Positions 12,292 to 23,500 of a DNA stretch of 64,000 bases are shown here, one piece after another (the stretch's first letter is position 1; each line of letters opens with the position of its first letter). Source of the DNA: Erythrophleum ivorense (lineage: Eukaryota; Streptophyta; Magnoliopsida; Fabales; Fabaceae). Below the pieces are notes generated by a model that was given only the letters and a program-made list of their open reading frames with translations, had not been told where the DNA came from and searched no databases. The position numbers and the translations under genes are program-made. The stretch is taken from NCBI GenBank assembly GCA_026724425.1, contig JAIUCV010000003.1:61805088-61869087 (forward strand), given 5' to 3'.

Positions 12292-14426
12292 TGTAATACC
12301 TAAATATATATATATATATATCAAAAATAAATAAATAAATATATATATTTGGTTATAAAAAAAAAAAAACTAAATAATTTTTTTGAATTTATTTTAGAAT
12401 ATATAAAAATTTTAAAGGGACTTTTCCAATCATTTTAAATCTCAATTAAGCATATTAGACTTGTTGGGGGCAAAAATGCAATATAAACCAAAGATAGTTT
12501 AATATTTCTTAAATGCACTCTCTCTCCCTTTTCTTCATTGACCAACGTGCTTTTCTTCCTTCAGCTTTTCTCTCTCCCGAAAGCAACCAGTTCCAGCGTC
12601 CTTTGTAAGCTTCTTTGTTTCCGTTTTTTTTTTCATTTCTTCCATTCTTCCTTCGATGCTTCAATGGTGGATCCGCACCCATCACGCAATAAACTCCAGC
12701 AAACTCCGATTAGCTTTAATCATCGGTTCCTCATTTGTTTCATTCAATTTCTTTTCAAAAAAAAAATTCTGATTCTTTCCTTTTCATATGTGGTTGCGGT
12801 GGCTAGAAATTTGGAAGGAGTTTCACTATTTAATCTTTAAAATAATAAATTGACACTCTTATCTCTAATTATCATGTATTCTGAAGTAAGTTTTAAATTT
12901 AATTAGAGTTATAGGAGCTTAGATTGAAAAACCCCAAATTTAGGGTTAGTATTTATGATAGAAATGTATATAAGAATTTAGGTATTTATGTTTTAGGGAG
13001 TATATTAGGTTATATAAATAATTATGGATATTATTAGAGTGGTTAATGTAATTAATTTATGTTGGTTATAATTTTAGGTGATACCAGGGAAACTCATTCA
13101 ACTGAGACTCAACATTAAACAATAGGGAATAGGGACTCATACTATTAGTCCCAATTGGTGAGTGTGTAAATAATGGAGTAGTATACCTACTTCATTTCAT
13201 TTTATATTTTTATGGTGAAATTTTTGTTATGTGATTTATGGGCTCTATCCCTTGGGGAAGTAAATCGGTGTTTTTAAGACCTCAAACAGGATATATATAT
13301 ATATATATGTTCTTATGATGATTTAATAAATTTATCAACACAAATTGATAGTTGAAATGTGGCATGCTATATTCTTGTGGAACGCAAAAGAAGGAATTGG
13401 ATGAAAAGAAAGTGGTGGTGGGTATATGTTTATTTATGAGGAGAGTATTTTATGTTGTCTTGTGGTTTCATATGTTATAAAGATTTTATTGAAGGTTAAC
13501 TTGCCGTATTAAATTATTTATTTACTTCTTGATTTCCTTATTTATTTTTGATAGCTAAATTCCATTTGAAGGAATTTTATTTTAATTATTTTTTTTATTT
13601 TATATAATGAATGGGAATCTAGTTAGGATCCCGTAGCCGTTAGCGGAGATAACGGCCTAGGTGCACCTAGAATAAATTATGAATTGTGATGGCACTGTGA
13701 TGTGATGTATCCAGTGCTGAAATCTGAGATATCAGATATATTGTGAAGGTAATAAGATGGGATGAGTTCAAAGAAACGCCATGATATATGATGATGTGGT
13801 TTGATGATTTGGTTCCTCTCTATGGTACCCATTCTTACAATATTTTTTTTATATTTAGAAAATATAGATTTATCTAAGAGTTTCTTCTTATTTAAATAAT
13901 TGTTCTTCATCTCATCTAATAATTTTATTGCCAAAATTATTCGATGATCATTATTTTTTTTTTTAAATTTCTGTGTGCACTTTATTATTTATACACTCAC
14001 TAAGCCAGTGGTAGGCTTATTCCTCTTCTTTCATTATTTTTCAGACCAACAAGTTAAGGAGTGAAATGATCTGGGAGCTTGAGAGCTACCAGACCCTTAG
14101 AGTAGGTGCTTAATTTTTGTGAAATTGTATCAGACTCCATGATGTGGTGGCATTTAGGTGTAGAAAAGAAATTTTGGAATTGTATTATCACTTATAATGT
14201 GTAAATACTGTCTTTGCTTCCTAACTAGACATTTTGGGTTATATGAAACTTGTTATTGCTGGTGCTGGTGCTGGTGTAAAGTTTTTTTTTTTCAGGTTGG
14301 GATGTCCAATTTTTAGGGGAGGTGCTGCCGAATTTTCGGTAGCCTCTAATGATATAATAGTTGATTGTAGATTTTGTAAGGCTTGCTAGGCTAACTAAAT
14401 CATGGCCTAGAAATTGGGTCGTGACA
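12292..14426. mobile_element. solo LTR, 2135 bp, with 5-bp target duplication ATCCT
   Basis: The element starts TGTAATACC and ends GGGTCGTGACA (TG...CA) and is flanked by ATCCT at 12287-12291 and 14427-14431. The paralogous empty sites at about 3520 and 17625 read GATCATCCTGACCAACC with a single ATCCT, so the insertion is directly visible. No gag or pol coding is present. Ends of this form are common in LTRs of Ty3/gypsy chromoviruses; the lineage is inferred. Confidence 0.85.
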
Positions 14427-14431
14427 ATCCT

Positions 14432-15105
14432 AACCAACCTATGATCATGTTTCTTAACAATGTAAATGAATTAGGGTAATATAAATATAAATTTAAATTA
14501 AGCATGTCAAAGGAAGTACGGAGATGAGGTTATGGAGCTTTAGTACCAATAACAAAAATAATTTACAAATCAAGTATTGATACATTTCCCAAACTGAATC
14601 ATTTTTAAAGGAAGTGTTTCACCCACTGCAGTCTACGCAGAGGTGTTTCCGCTTGTTGTGACAAGTTGTGTTCTTGACTACAAATTCATTAGAATCTCAA
14701 GCATGTTTGAAATAATTCAAATTTTGTTATTACTCAACCCTTCAGAAGCGAAAAGGAAGTAAAGGTTTTAATTTAAAGGATAAAGCTCAAGCTCTGTTTC
14801 AGGAAGATGAAGCTACAATTATCCAACTAGAGCTACTATCTAAAAAAACAAAATTTACAGAACAAGAACATACCAAATAAAGATTCAAAATTCAAGGTCT
14901 TTAAAGCTAAGTAAGGAAATGTCTGAAGGAGAATTCTAAATTGATGTCAGTCTTTAGCTAGTTTCTGCAAGAATGAGGGCCAAAATAGGGGATGGTCTTG
15001 TACAGGGGCATGCCCCTCATGAATTATCTGCATATGTTTGGTTCCTTTACAACCCTGATCATGTCTATGAGTGCATCTGAAATAGATTCTGGGTATAGAC
15101 CAATA
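14432..15105 (-). pseudogene. collapsed array unit D: 3' flank and WRKY III remnant
   Basis: Homologous to 3530-4200 and 17635-18400. On the minus strand the sequence keeps YFRCTHRHDQGCK-like coding (about 14960-15100) with the same extra G in GAGGGGCATG. Homology stops at TTCTGGGTATAGACC (15105), inside what is an intron of the WRKY module in B and C. The rest of the unit, including the whole NLR, is missing. Confidence 0.75.
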
Positions 15106-15315
15106 TGTTAAAATTTTTTTCCCAAGTAAATCTTAAAATTTTCAATATGTTATAAACAAATCCTGTTCACAGTTCGTTATTCTTGATATGATATGATATG
15201 TGATTTTTTTTGTTTAATACTTAAGTAGCAACAATTAAGCATCTTTGTCAAATTCTTTTATCTGTTTTCTTCCCTCTTTTCTCTCTCCATCCTCTCTCTT
15301 GTTGATTGTGGATGA
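15106..15315. other. filler between the collapsed unit and the next 5' flank
   Basis: About 210 AT- and pyrimidine-rich bases with no match to the other units that I can see. It joins the WRKY III remnant to sequence homologous to the first exon region of copy A (near 1990). It marks the deletion or recombination junction. Confidence 0.5.
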
Positions 15316-17640
15316 GCCCAACTACGTCAAAACCTCCGTTGGGTATTGTTGTTCAATGGCCACTGTCGTTGCCTCTTTCATTTTCCTTTTCTTATCTTCG
15401 GCAGCCAGTTTACTTTGACTTTGCACCTACCATTCTGTTTGCCTTGAATAGTAAATACCAAATAGTCAGCCCATTAATTTCACAAACAGATTCCCTCATC
15501 TATTATAAAAGACTTTAAATTTTAAATGCTTAACTTGTTAAAAATTTATCTTCCTAATTAAAATTTTTAAAATATAATTTTTTTTCTCAAAGTTAAAATT
15601 TTATCCTTAATTAAAATTTTTGGTCTATTAAAATTTTTTTCATAACTAACATTTTTATTTTCATAATTAAAAAAAGTTTTCTCTCAGCGGAGAAAAAGGG
15701 ACACAAGGCAAGGTCTTTGCTATAGCCTTACCTCACTAATGCCACCCAAACAAGATTGTACGGCCAAAATTGCTAAATAGATCGAACAACTCAAAAATGT
15801 TACAAATAATCGTCCAGTTCACACGTAAAAATGAGAAAACATGTTTCACCTCATTTGTGGTGTCTTTTACTTTGAAAAAGAAATATCTAAAAAGTATCTT
15901 ATGAAACTAATTCAGGCAGTTGGATTAATGAAACGTTGGCAAAAGACCGCAAGTTTAAAATTTTTTTTAATTGCATTATTTTTTTTAGGTTAATTTAATA
16001 TATCTTTTTTATTTAGCATGTAAATGTTTTAAAAAAACTAAACATATATGCACACACATATATATTTGATATATTTAAAACATTAAATATAAATTGTATA
16101 TCGTGGTAATTTATTATTTTACATCACTTAAAAATAATAAAAAATTTATATTCTTAATCTTCAATTTTGTAAAACTTATAAAAATGTTAATCATATTTCT
16201 TAATAGCTTTTAATTATTATATTAAGCAGTAAAATATTAAATATTGCAGTATATGTTATAACTGAAATCATAACATTTAATCATAAAAATAAGTCTCCTA
16301 AATAAACTGTCTGATTCCTTTGGATCAGCCTACCTTCACTCTCAACAAAAAGTTTGTATTTTAACACTTTATAACAATGTTACCCCCCCCCCCCTCTTTT
16401 TTTTTTTAAATGAAATACCAAGGGTATCCCTCTCTCATATTTGGATAAAAGACTAATTTCTTCTGCAGGTTGAGAGGGCAACAAATGAAGCTCTTTTCAA
16501 ATTAACGGCTTCAGGAATTGAAGCATTATCATTTCTTAAGATTTAAGTCGTTACCACTACAACCAATCAATGTTGTATACGTTAGGCCCTTTTTTCATTT
16601 TTAAAATTTATCACAAATCTGCTAGGTAGTTAGTTTCTTAATTTCCCTTGCCTCTCTTCCACATCGTGTGCTACAAATTCAAAAATTATTTTAATCACAT
16701 AAAATAATATTTTCTCTTGTCCTTAATTTTTTCTTCACATAAATCAATAAAATTGCACAAAATTCTAATCTTGCGCCTTGCGAGTAGCATACCGGGCACC
16801 TTAAAAGTTAAAGACTAGTCTGTTTTATCATGTTTTTTGAACTCCGATAAAAGTATTGCATTGCATCTTCCTTGTGTGTATGAATATCTAAAAAAAAAAA
16901 GTTTCATTAATGAATATTTGTTACGATGATTGTCAAGAATTTGTCATATTGGAATCTTTTAGTTTCATCCTGAAATTTTGGTTTAGAGCAAGAGTATGAA
17001 CTTAGTTGAACAAAACCTAAATTTTCAGTATAAATGCCGAAGCTTTTATTGTATAGGCCAATTTGTAATATTCACTAGTTCTCCGGTTCAACTTGAAATC
17101 CTATTAGGCAATGGTAAATTTGATTGATGAGACAGAAAACACATCAATCTTTTAGATAAGATTTTCAGACATATTTTTCAATGGGGAGCTGGCTAATTAA
17201 ACTCAGACTTAAACATGTCAGTTTTGAGGATATAAAATGCCAAATATTTTAGTGGATAGGCGAATGTGAACATGCAAGAAATTTTAATTTTAATAATGGG
17301 GTGAGACTGGAATTCCACAATATATCAAGGGATCTATGTCTCATTTCCTGTGTGATATAATTTTGTAGCTGCTGTGGATTCTTCAATCAGAAAATCGAGA
17401 GAGATCATGTGGCCGTCCAAGAAGAATGCCTGGACAAATTGATGCCACGTATAATTGAAGAGATTTAATTACATAAAAGAACTTTATTTTTCTTATTAAA
17501 ACTCGAGTGAGAATATGAAAGATTGTAGCTACCATATTATATACCTCTTGTTTGTTCATTCCAGTTTTAACCTTTGAAAACGCCGTAGTCAAAGGCTATG
17601 ATCCCTCATCCACTGAGATTTGGATCATCCTGACCAACCT
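15316..17640. repeat. duplicated 5' flank (unit D)
   Basis: Closely similar to 1990-3530 (for example TCAAAACCTCCGT, TAGTCAGCCCATTAATTTCA) but no NLR is attached to it. No intact gene is seen. Confidence 0.75.
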
Positions 17641-18240
17641 ATGATCATGTTTCTTAACAACGTAAATGAATTAGGGTAATATAAATATAAATTTAAATTA
17701 AGCATATCAATGAAAGTACGTAGATGAGGTTATCGAGCTTTAGTACTAATAACAACAACAATTTACAAATGTAGGCAGGTGTTGATTAATTTCCTAAACT
17801 GAATCATTTTTAAAGGAAGTGTTTAACCCACTCTGCAGTTTGCGCAGAGGGGTTTCTGCTTTGTTTTGATTAGTTGTGCGCTTAATTACAAATTCATTAG
17901 AATCTAAAGCATGTTTGAAATGATTCAAATTTTGTTATTACTCAACCATTCACAAGCGAAAAGAAAGTACAGATTTTAATTTACAGGATAAAGCTCAAGC
18001 TCTGTTTCAATAAGATGAAGCTACGACTATCCAACTAGAGCTACACCCTGAAAAAACACAATTTAAAGAACAAGAACACACCAAATAAAGATTCAAAATT
18101 CAAAGTCTTTAAACAGAACAAGAACATACCAAATAAAGATTTAAAATTCAAAATCTTTAAACAGAACAATAACATACCAAATAAAGATTCACAATTCAAA
18201 GTCTTTAAAGCTAAGTAAGGAAGTGTCTGAAGAAGTCTAA
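17641..18240. other. 3' flank of copy C, no gene seen
   Basis: Homologous to 3530-4060. The only distinctive item is the tripled 48-bp unit at 18067-18210. Confidence 0.6.
18067..18210. repeat. three tandem copies of a 48-bp unit
   Basis: Units begin AGAACAAGAACA and end TCTTTAAA(C/G), differing at a few positions. The other array units have a single copy (near 3960 and 14865). 48 is a multiple of three, so the minus-strand frame repeats LFCLKTLNFESLFG-like residues, but no gene is supported. Confidence 0.85.
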
Positions 18241-18285
18241 ATTGGTGTACGTCCTTAGCTAGTTTCTGCAAGTGGGATGGCTATA

Positions 18286-18570
18286 ATAGGTGGTGATCTT
18301 GTACAAGGGCATGCCCCTCATGAATTCTCTGCATTTGTTCGGTTGCTTTACAACCCTGATCATGTCTATGAGCGCATCTGAAATAGTTTCTGGGTACAGA
18401 CCACATATAGCATAAGCCAAAAGATGCACGGATAATTATTGATATTTTTATGATCTGTGGAAAAATAACATCGGTGGTGCTTAGGACATTTGGCTCCAAG
18501 AAAGAGTTTCTGGCTATATTTTCTCCAACTGTTTCCATCCTCGAGAGGCCCCTCTGTCATGATCGTTGAC
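18286..18570 (-). pseudogene. group III-like WRKY module downstream of copy C
   Basis: Minus-strand pieces read EGPLEDGNSWRKYSQK (WRKYGQK with G to S) followed by LFLGAKCPK, then from 18389 NYFRCAHRHDQGCKATEQ, typical of group III (C-X7-C). The expected donor reads CCTAAGCACC, without GT. The last ligand region is one base out of frame, and its His-x-Cys is changed (YYSHPTC). A possible acceptor (GTATCACAG, near 18589) precedes the module, so splicing from the WRKY IIe exon around its stop codon is conceivable in this copy only. It most likely is a decayed second WRKY domain. Confidence 0.75.
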
Positions 18571-18599
18571 GTAGTCTTTCTGTGATACAGGAATACATA

Positions 18600-19130
18600 T
18601 CAGAAAATACACAAATCCGGGTCGGGGCTCGGCAACACGGTGGCAGGAGAAGGTGACGAGGAGGAGGATGCCGCAGTGGCGCCGGGATTGCCGGGCGAGT
18701 CAGATACTTGGGTCTGGGGAATATGAGTCGTGGATGACTTTTTCTGGGTAGTACCAGCGAGGGAGTTCTGATGGGTGGGTGAAGGATGCGAGTGGTCTCC
18801 TATATACGTCACAATGAACAAGGCCGGCTCAGTTGTGCTTCGCTCAACTACTTTTCTTGCCTTACAACCTCTGGAGATAGAGCATCTATAGTACATCCTG
18901 CAATAAACACCAAAAATATTATTCACAACCCACTATATGTATTTACACGGGAACCAAGAAATTCAAGTTTTCCCGAGAAACAAACGTGAATCAACAAGGA
19001 AACCCAGTATGCATACCTTGGATATGGAGAACCTTTAATGGGTTTTTGTCCATACTTTCGCCATGCCCGCAAATCTGCTGATAGGTTTTCTGCTGATACA
19101 TGGCACACCGTTCTCTTCCGTTGGACCTTC
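18600..19130 (-). other. intact group IIe WRKY domain, two exons
   Basis: Exon 3 (19130-19017) codes KVQRKRTVCHVSAENLSADL then AWRKYGQKPIKGSPYPR and ends at the intron position standard for WRKY genes (CCAAG/GTATGC). Exon 4 (from 18897) codes MYYRCSISRGCKARKVVE, with C-X5-C, 23 residues, then HSH. All zinc ligands and the DNA-contact core are present. The sequence is of the WRKY22/27/29 kind. After the domain comes a Ser/Thr/Pro-rich tail ending DLCIF and a stop at 18600. Confidence 0.88.
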
Positions 19131-22100
19131 CTGTAAATTAGAATGGAAAATGTACCATTTGTATTAATTAACTAAAGATATTGTATAATGTTCAAGTTAT
19201 TATTATATTTCAATTGTGATAAATGAAACTGTAATGAATGGAAAATTTCTGTACAGTTTTCTCGAGCTGGGAGTTTGAATTTGTGTGTTTGGTAAATTCA
19301 TAAGATAACTGCTTCGGGGAAGTTGCAATGCCGGTAATTCTGTTGGCATTCTGATGGTATTCTTCTTTGTGTGCTTGAAGACCTTGTCACTAGAAGCGTG
19401 TAACGGCTCACCCACTATTCCACCTGTTGTGATGGTATTTAACAATGTAAGGGAATTAAATAATCTTTATGCCATTAATATAAATTCAGTATATTTAAGG
19501 AAGTAAATGAGGTTATGGCATAAATAGTAGCAATAACAATCTCTAAAATTGAAATAAAAAATTGATAGATTTACCTAGACTGTCATCAATATTATCTTCC
19601 ATTTCTAATTGACTCATAATGTCAACCAATCTATCAATTGAGAAAAAGATGTAATCAAACTTGGATGGCCGGCCCACTTTTCCCCATTCCATTTCACTCC
19701 ATTTTAGTGCTTCCCACCACTTGTTTTCTCCTTTGATCACCTTCAAATTTTGGCTTGATAATTCCATCTTAGAAAGGCTCTGAAGTTTTGGGCAATCATA
19801 AATTCCCATGTTTTCCAAACTTGGACCCATGTGAAATCCGTTGGAAATGCTTATCAATTCTGGAAGATGGAGAAGTGATATTGTTCTTAATTTAGGGAGA
19901 AAAGTGCCTGCTTTGAGTTTGGATGATCCATAAGTTATTATAGCACTTACTTTGGGACAATCTTTAACTCTAAGCACTTTTAAGAGTGAAAGATTATCTA
20001 CAAAATCCAAGGTGAAAATAGTAGTTAACTGAGGACAATTGTGCAGTGCTAAGGACTTTAACATACCAAAACAGTTACTAGAATGAACTCGTCCCTCCCA
20101 AATGCTTCTTAAATTCTTCATATACGATACACTTAACAATAGCAAACGTGAAAAAAGATCCTTACTGTTGAAGTATCTTCCATCACTTATTGTTTCCATC
20201 TCTTTACATTCAGCTAATATGCACACCTCCAATTGCTCTAAATTCATCATGCCAAATTGGGAAAGGTTCTTAATGGTCATATGTCGATCCAAAAATAAAG
20301 CTTTGCTGTGTCTAACAACATTTTTTGGCTCAGATGAAACATCAATACCTTTTACAAATTTTAAGCTACATTGACTTTGTTTAAATTTTTCTTCAGCTAT
20401 GAGTGGTGTACCTGATATGATCCGTGATGTATGTTGGCCAACAATGAATTTGAAATCAAGCTCAAAAATGCGAGATGGTATGAGCATCAAAAGTTTTGGT
20501 TCTGGAATGTACAAACTTATAGTTTGCAAATATTCTAATGCCAAGATTTCTGATAGAATAACTTTTACATTCTCATGCCATCGCTCATCATCAGGGTTTA
20601 CATCAATACTTAAATGTTTCAATCCCTTAAGTTTTGAGATCACCCCATAAGGTATAATTCTTGAGTAGGTATATAGGATGCTTTTTTTGGCCACGATATT
20701 CATAAAAGCAAAGAGTCAAGCTTTGGAGATTGGTCAACTCTCGGACCTCTTCTGGCATATGTATGATCTGAGTTTTGTCAAGATCTAGTTTCTTAAGTTT
20801 ATTCAATCTTCCAATCTCTGGTGGTAATCCCATGAAGAGTTCACAACCTTTCATAATCAGTACTTGGAGCTGCTCCAACTTGAAAAAGGAATATGGTAAT
20901 TCTCTTACACTAGTGTAGGATAAGTCCACAATGCAAAGCCATGGCATTTTAGAGAAAAACTCGAGTGGAAATTTTGTCAAATCAGCATTTCCTTGCAACA
21001 TTAATGCTTTGAGTTCTAGGCAGTTTGGTAACAAAGGTAGCTCAGACAGTTTATTATCTGCTAGTTCAATATAGACAGCACTAAGCCATAACTCAATATT
21101 AGGTGGCTCAGTCAACCCTGACTTAGCTTTCTTCATGAACAAAGAATCCTGGGTGTTTAGTGAGTGTAAAATAGCATAGATTTCTTCGGGCATTTGGATA
21201 TACCTATATTTGTCGTCTTCAAACTGCACTAAGACAAAACGATCTAACAGTTCTCTCAAGTTATGGTGTGCTTCTCTAGCATCCACTAACAAAGAAGAAA
21301 TCCAATCATTCATCAACTCATCTTCAAGTTTCCCATCTTTGATTTGGGGAATGAATAAACAACATGTAAGACAATGTTTTTGTGTCTTACTTATACTATC
21401 CCAGATGATATTTATGAATGCATTTACCATGATTTTGCTCCGACCACGATACAGACTAGGATGATAGGAAGGATGAAGCGGATGAAGCCAACGCACTTTG
21501 TCTAGAGCAACTTCCCAGAGTCGAAAATCTTTGACATTCTCCAATGACTTTGCCACAAGTACAATGGCAAGAAAATGGCTACCACACTCTTCAACTATAC
21601 GTACTGCAGTTGTTTGGATGTCATTAGATGAACGTACATGCTCATTTCCTACAGTCTGACAAAAGACCTCCCATGGCAACAAATGATCCTGTGTCCCAAT
21701 TTTTAGATCCATTGCCATTGTTAATTTATCATTAGCCTGCTTTGAAGATTCAGTGGTAATCAACACCACAACTCCCGCAAGTTCTTCCTCAGGAAAACCC
21801 ACTTTCCGTGGATCTAAAGGCTCCTCGGTATCTCCATCCACCAAAAGCACCAAGTATTTCTTTCTCGACATCTCTTCTTCAATTCTCGTTATAAGCCAAT
21901 CGTCATTGCCTTCTACCTCATCCTCTTCGAACATTGGAAGCTGAAGTTGTTTAGCTATCTGTTGTCGAACATGAACCTCCACCTGGCTTTGATAAACTGA
22001 GGCGTCAATACGTAAGACTCCCTGAAAGGTTTCATTAAGACGAAGCATTTTTTCCTTGTGTTTCAAGACTGCTTCTATTTTTTCTGTAACTAGTTTTTTT

Positions 22101-22726
22101 TCAGCTCCATCTCGAGTGGATAACACGACATGATGAATGTCGCGTACATGATCATCCTCAGAAAGTATAGTTTGGACCAGCTGATCAACAGCAAGATTCG
22201 CAGCTAAGTTGAGAATGGCTTCTGGTATTACATTTTTATCGCCAAACATGGAACTCCCACCTGTCTCCACGTCCTCCAATATTTCTACTGGCAAGAGTCC
22301 TTTGAAGCATTTAAGGGGCTTCTCATTTAGTAGACAATACAAATCTCTGAGCAAATATTTCCCATTTGAAGCTTCATGAGTCCAAGCCTTAAGTTTGCTA
22401 TCATGCACTGTTCTCACAGGGTAATTCAACAAGAGCCTGATAAAATCTCTTATCCTGCTCAAACGCAACAGCAAATGCTTTCTCTCTTCATCTATAGACT
22501 CAAACAGTGATTGACCAAACAGCTTCACTATTTTGCTTTTCGGAAAATCAAGTTGCTCTGTTTTCCCAAATGGCTCCACTTTTCCTATTTTGGGAAAATC
22601 AAGTGGCTGTGTTTTCCCAAACGGCTCCGCTCTTTCACTTTTGGGAAAATCAAGCGACTTCGGTTTGAGAAGAACACTTGCCTTGCAATCATTACCTAAA
22701 TTCATCTGCTGATCTCGACCCTCCAT
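18600..22726 (-). CDS. NLR copy C with intact C-terminal group IIe WRKY domain; one-base frameshift in the LRR part
   Basis: Predicted exons are 22726-19575, 19423-19255, 19130-19017 and 18897-18600. Lengths add up to 1243 codons plus stop once the one extra base is discounted. Exon 1 gives the 17-residue repeats (25-75), the degenerate NB-ARC with the same altered motifs as copy B (STRDGAEKKLV, LVLLVDGD, CGSHFLA, QMPEE) and LRRs. The frame breaks at the T7 run at 20682-20688: copy B reads GGCAAGAAAAGC where copy C has one more A. The two open parts are 22726-20627 and 20703-19543. Exons 3 and 4 code a full WRKY domain. The fused product would be an NLR with a DNA-binding-type bait at its end, as in RRS1. 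Without a sequencing error at the A7 run, only a truncated 699-residue protein is made. The exon 2 donor is tentative. Confidence 0.8.
22502..22654 (-). repeat. three 17-residue coding repeats, copy C
   Basis: Residues 25-75: units LDFPKSERAEPFGKTQP, LDFPKIGKVEPFGKTEQ and a shorter LDFPKSKIVKLFGQS. This copy shows the cleanest period. Confidence 0.88.
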
Positions 22727-23500
22727 TCGACACTCCAGATTTGAAATAACGCCTTTTAACTACATATGACAACCATCAAAAGAATAAGTTAAACCAAAAA
22801 AAGAAAAATGATTAGAAGATAAGTCATGAAGAATAAAGATAACCTTTTAATTACTCAATAATCATATGCATGCAATGATTTTGTGGTGAATAAAATCTTC
22901 TAACCCACAGATCAGTCAATTTAATCTACGCACTCCCATTTTCTTCTAGCCTCTACACAGCCATTTCCATATTTATCTGGCTTTCTAGCTCGTACTTGTA
23001 CAATTTAATTTGATACTTAAGATTCAATCAATATCTCCTGTAATTTGTGAAGCGCTAAACTCTTGGTTTATGATAAAATCCAGTCTCAGGAGTAAGGTCC
23101 ACATATATGGTGCAATCTTCCCTTGTTTTCCTCTACTGATTCTACGTTTTCTCATTGACTAAATTCCATTTCTTTGCAAACCTATCTTAATCTGACTCTG
23201 TAGCTTCGTTTCTTTGATTATTACCATTAACTGATATATTATAAAACTAGCTAGAACTCTGCTTGAACAAAATTTCTTTTTCTGAGAAATGCACGGTGAG
23301 TTCATTTGAAGGAAGAATTTGAAACTGAAGAGAAATAAGAGAAATATGGATGAGGATGGAATCATAGTACATACCAGGAAGCGATCTGATCAGTTGTAGT
23401 CTCAGTTTAAGCCCAAACCTCCGCTAGTTGAGTAATCAAGAGATCAATGGACACTGCCCAAACTTCGTTGACTGAGTTCATAAATGCAAGCAGCTTCATC
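22727..23500 (-). other. 5' UTR exons and intron of copy C
   Basis: An acceptor in ATATGTAG ends the intron at 22760. The donor GTATGTACTATG starts at 23374, giving a 615-base intron, half the size of that in A and B. The first exon (from 23375) shares AAACCTCCG-type sequence with the other copies. Confidence 0.55.

Noticed and set aside
12538..12840. 100-codon frame on the plus strand
   Set aside because: It lies inside the solo LTR at 12292-14426 and consists of pyrimidine-rich low-complexity sequence.
18600..19130. WRKY exons as an independent WRKY transcription factor gene
   Set aside because: There is no own start exon or promoter. The upstream exon (19423-19255) has an acceptor that fits the donor of the NLR exon, and phases and exon lengths agree in two copies.
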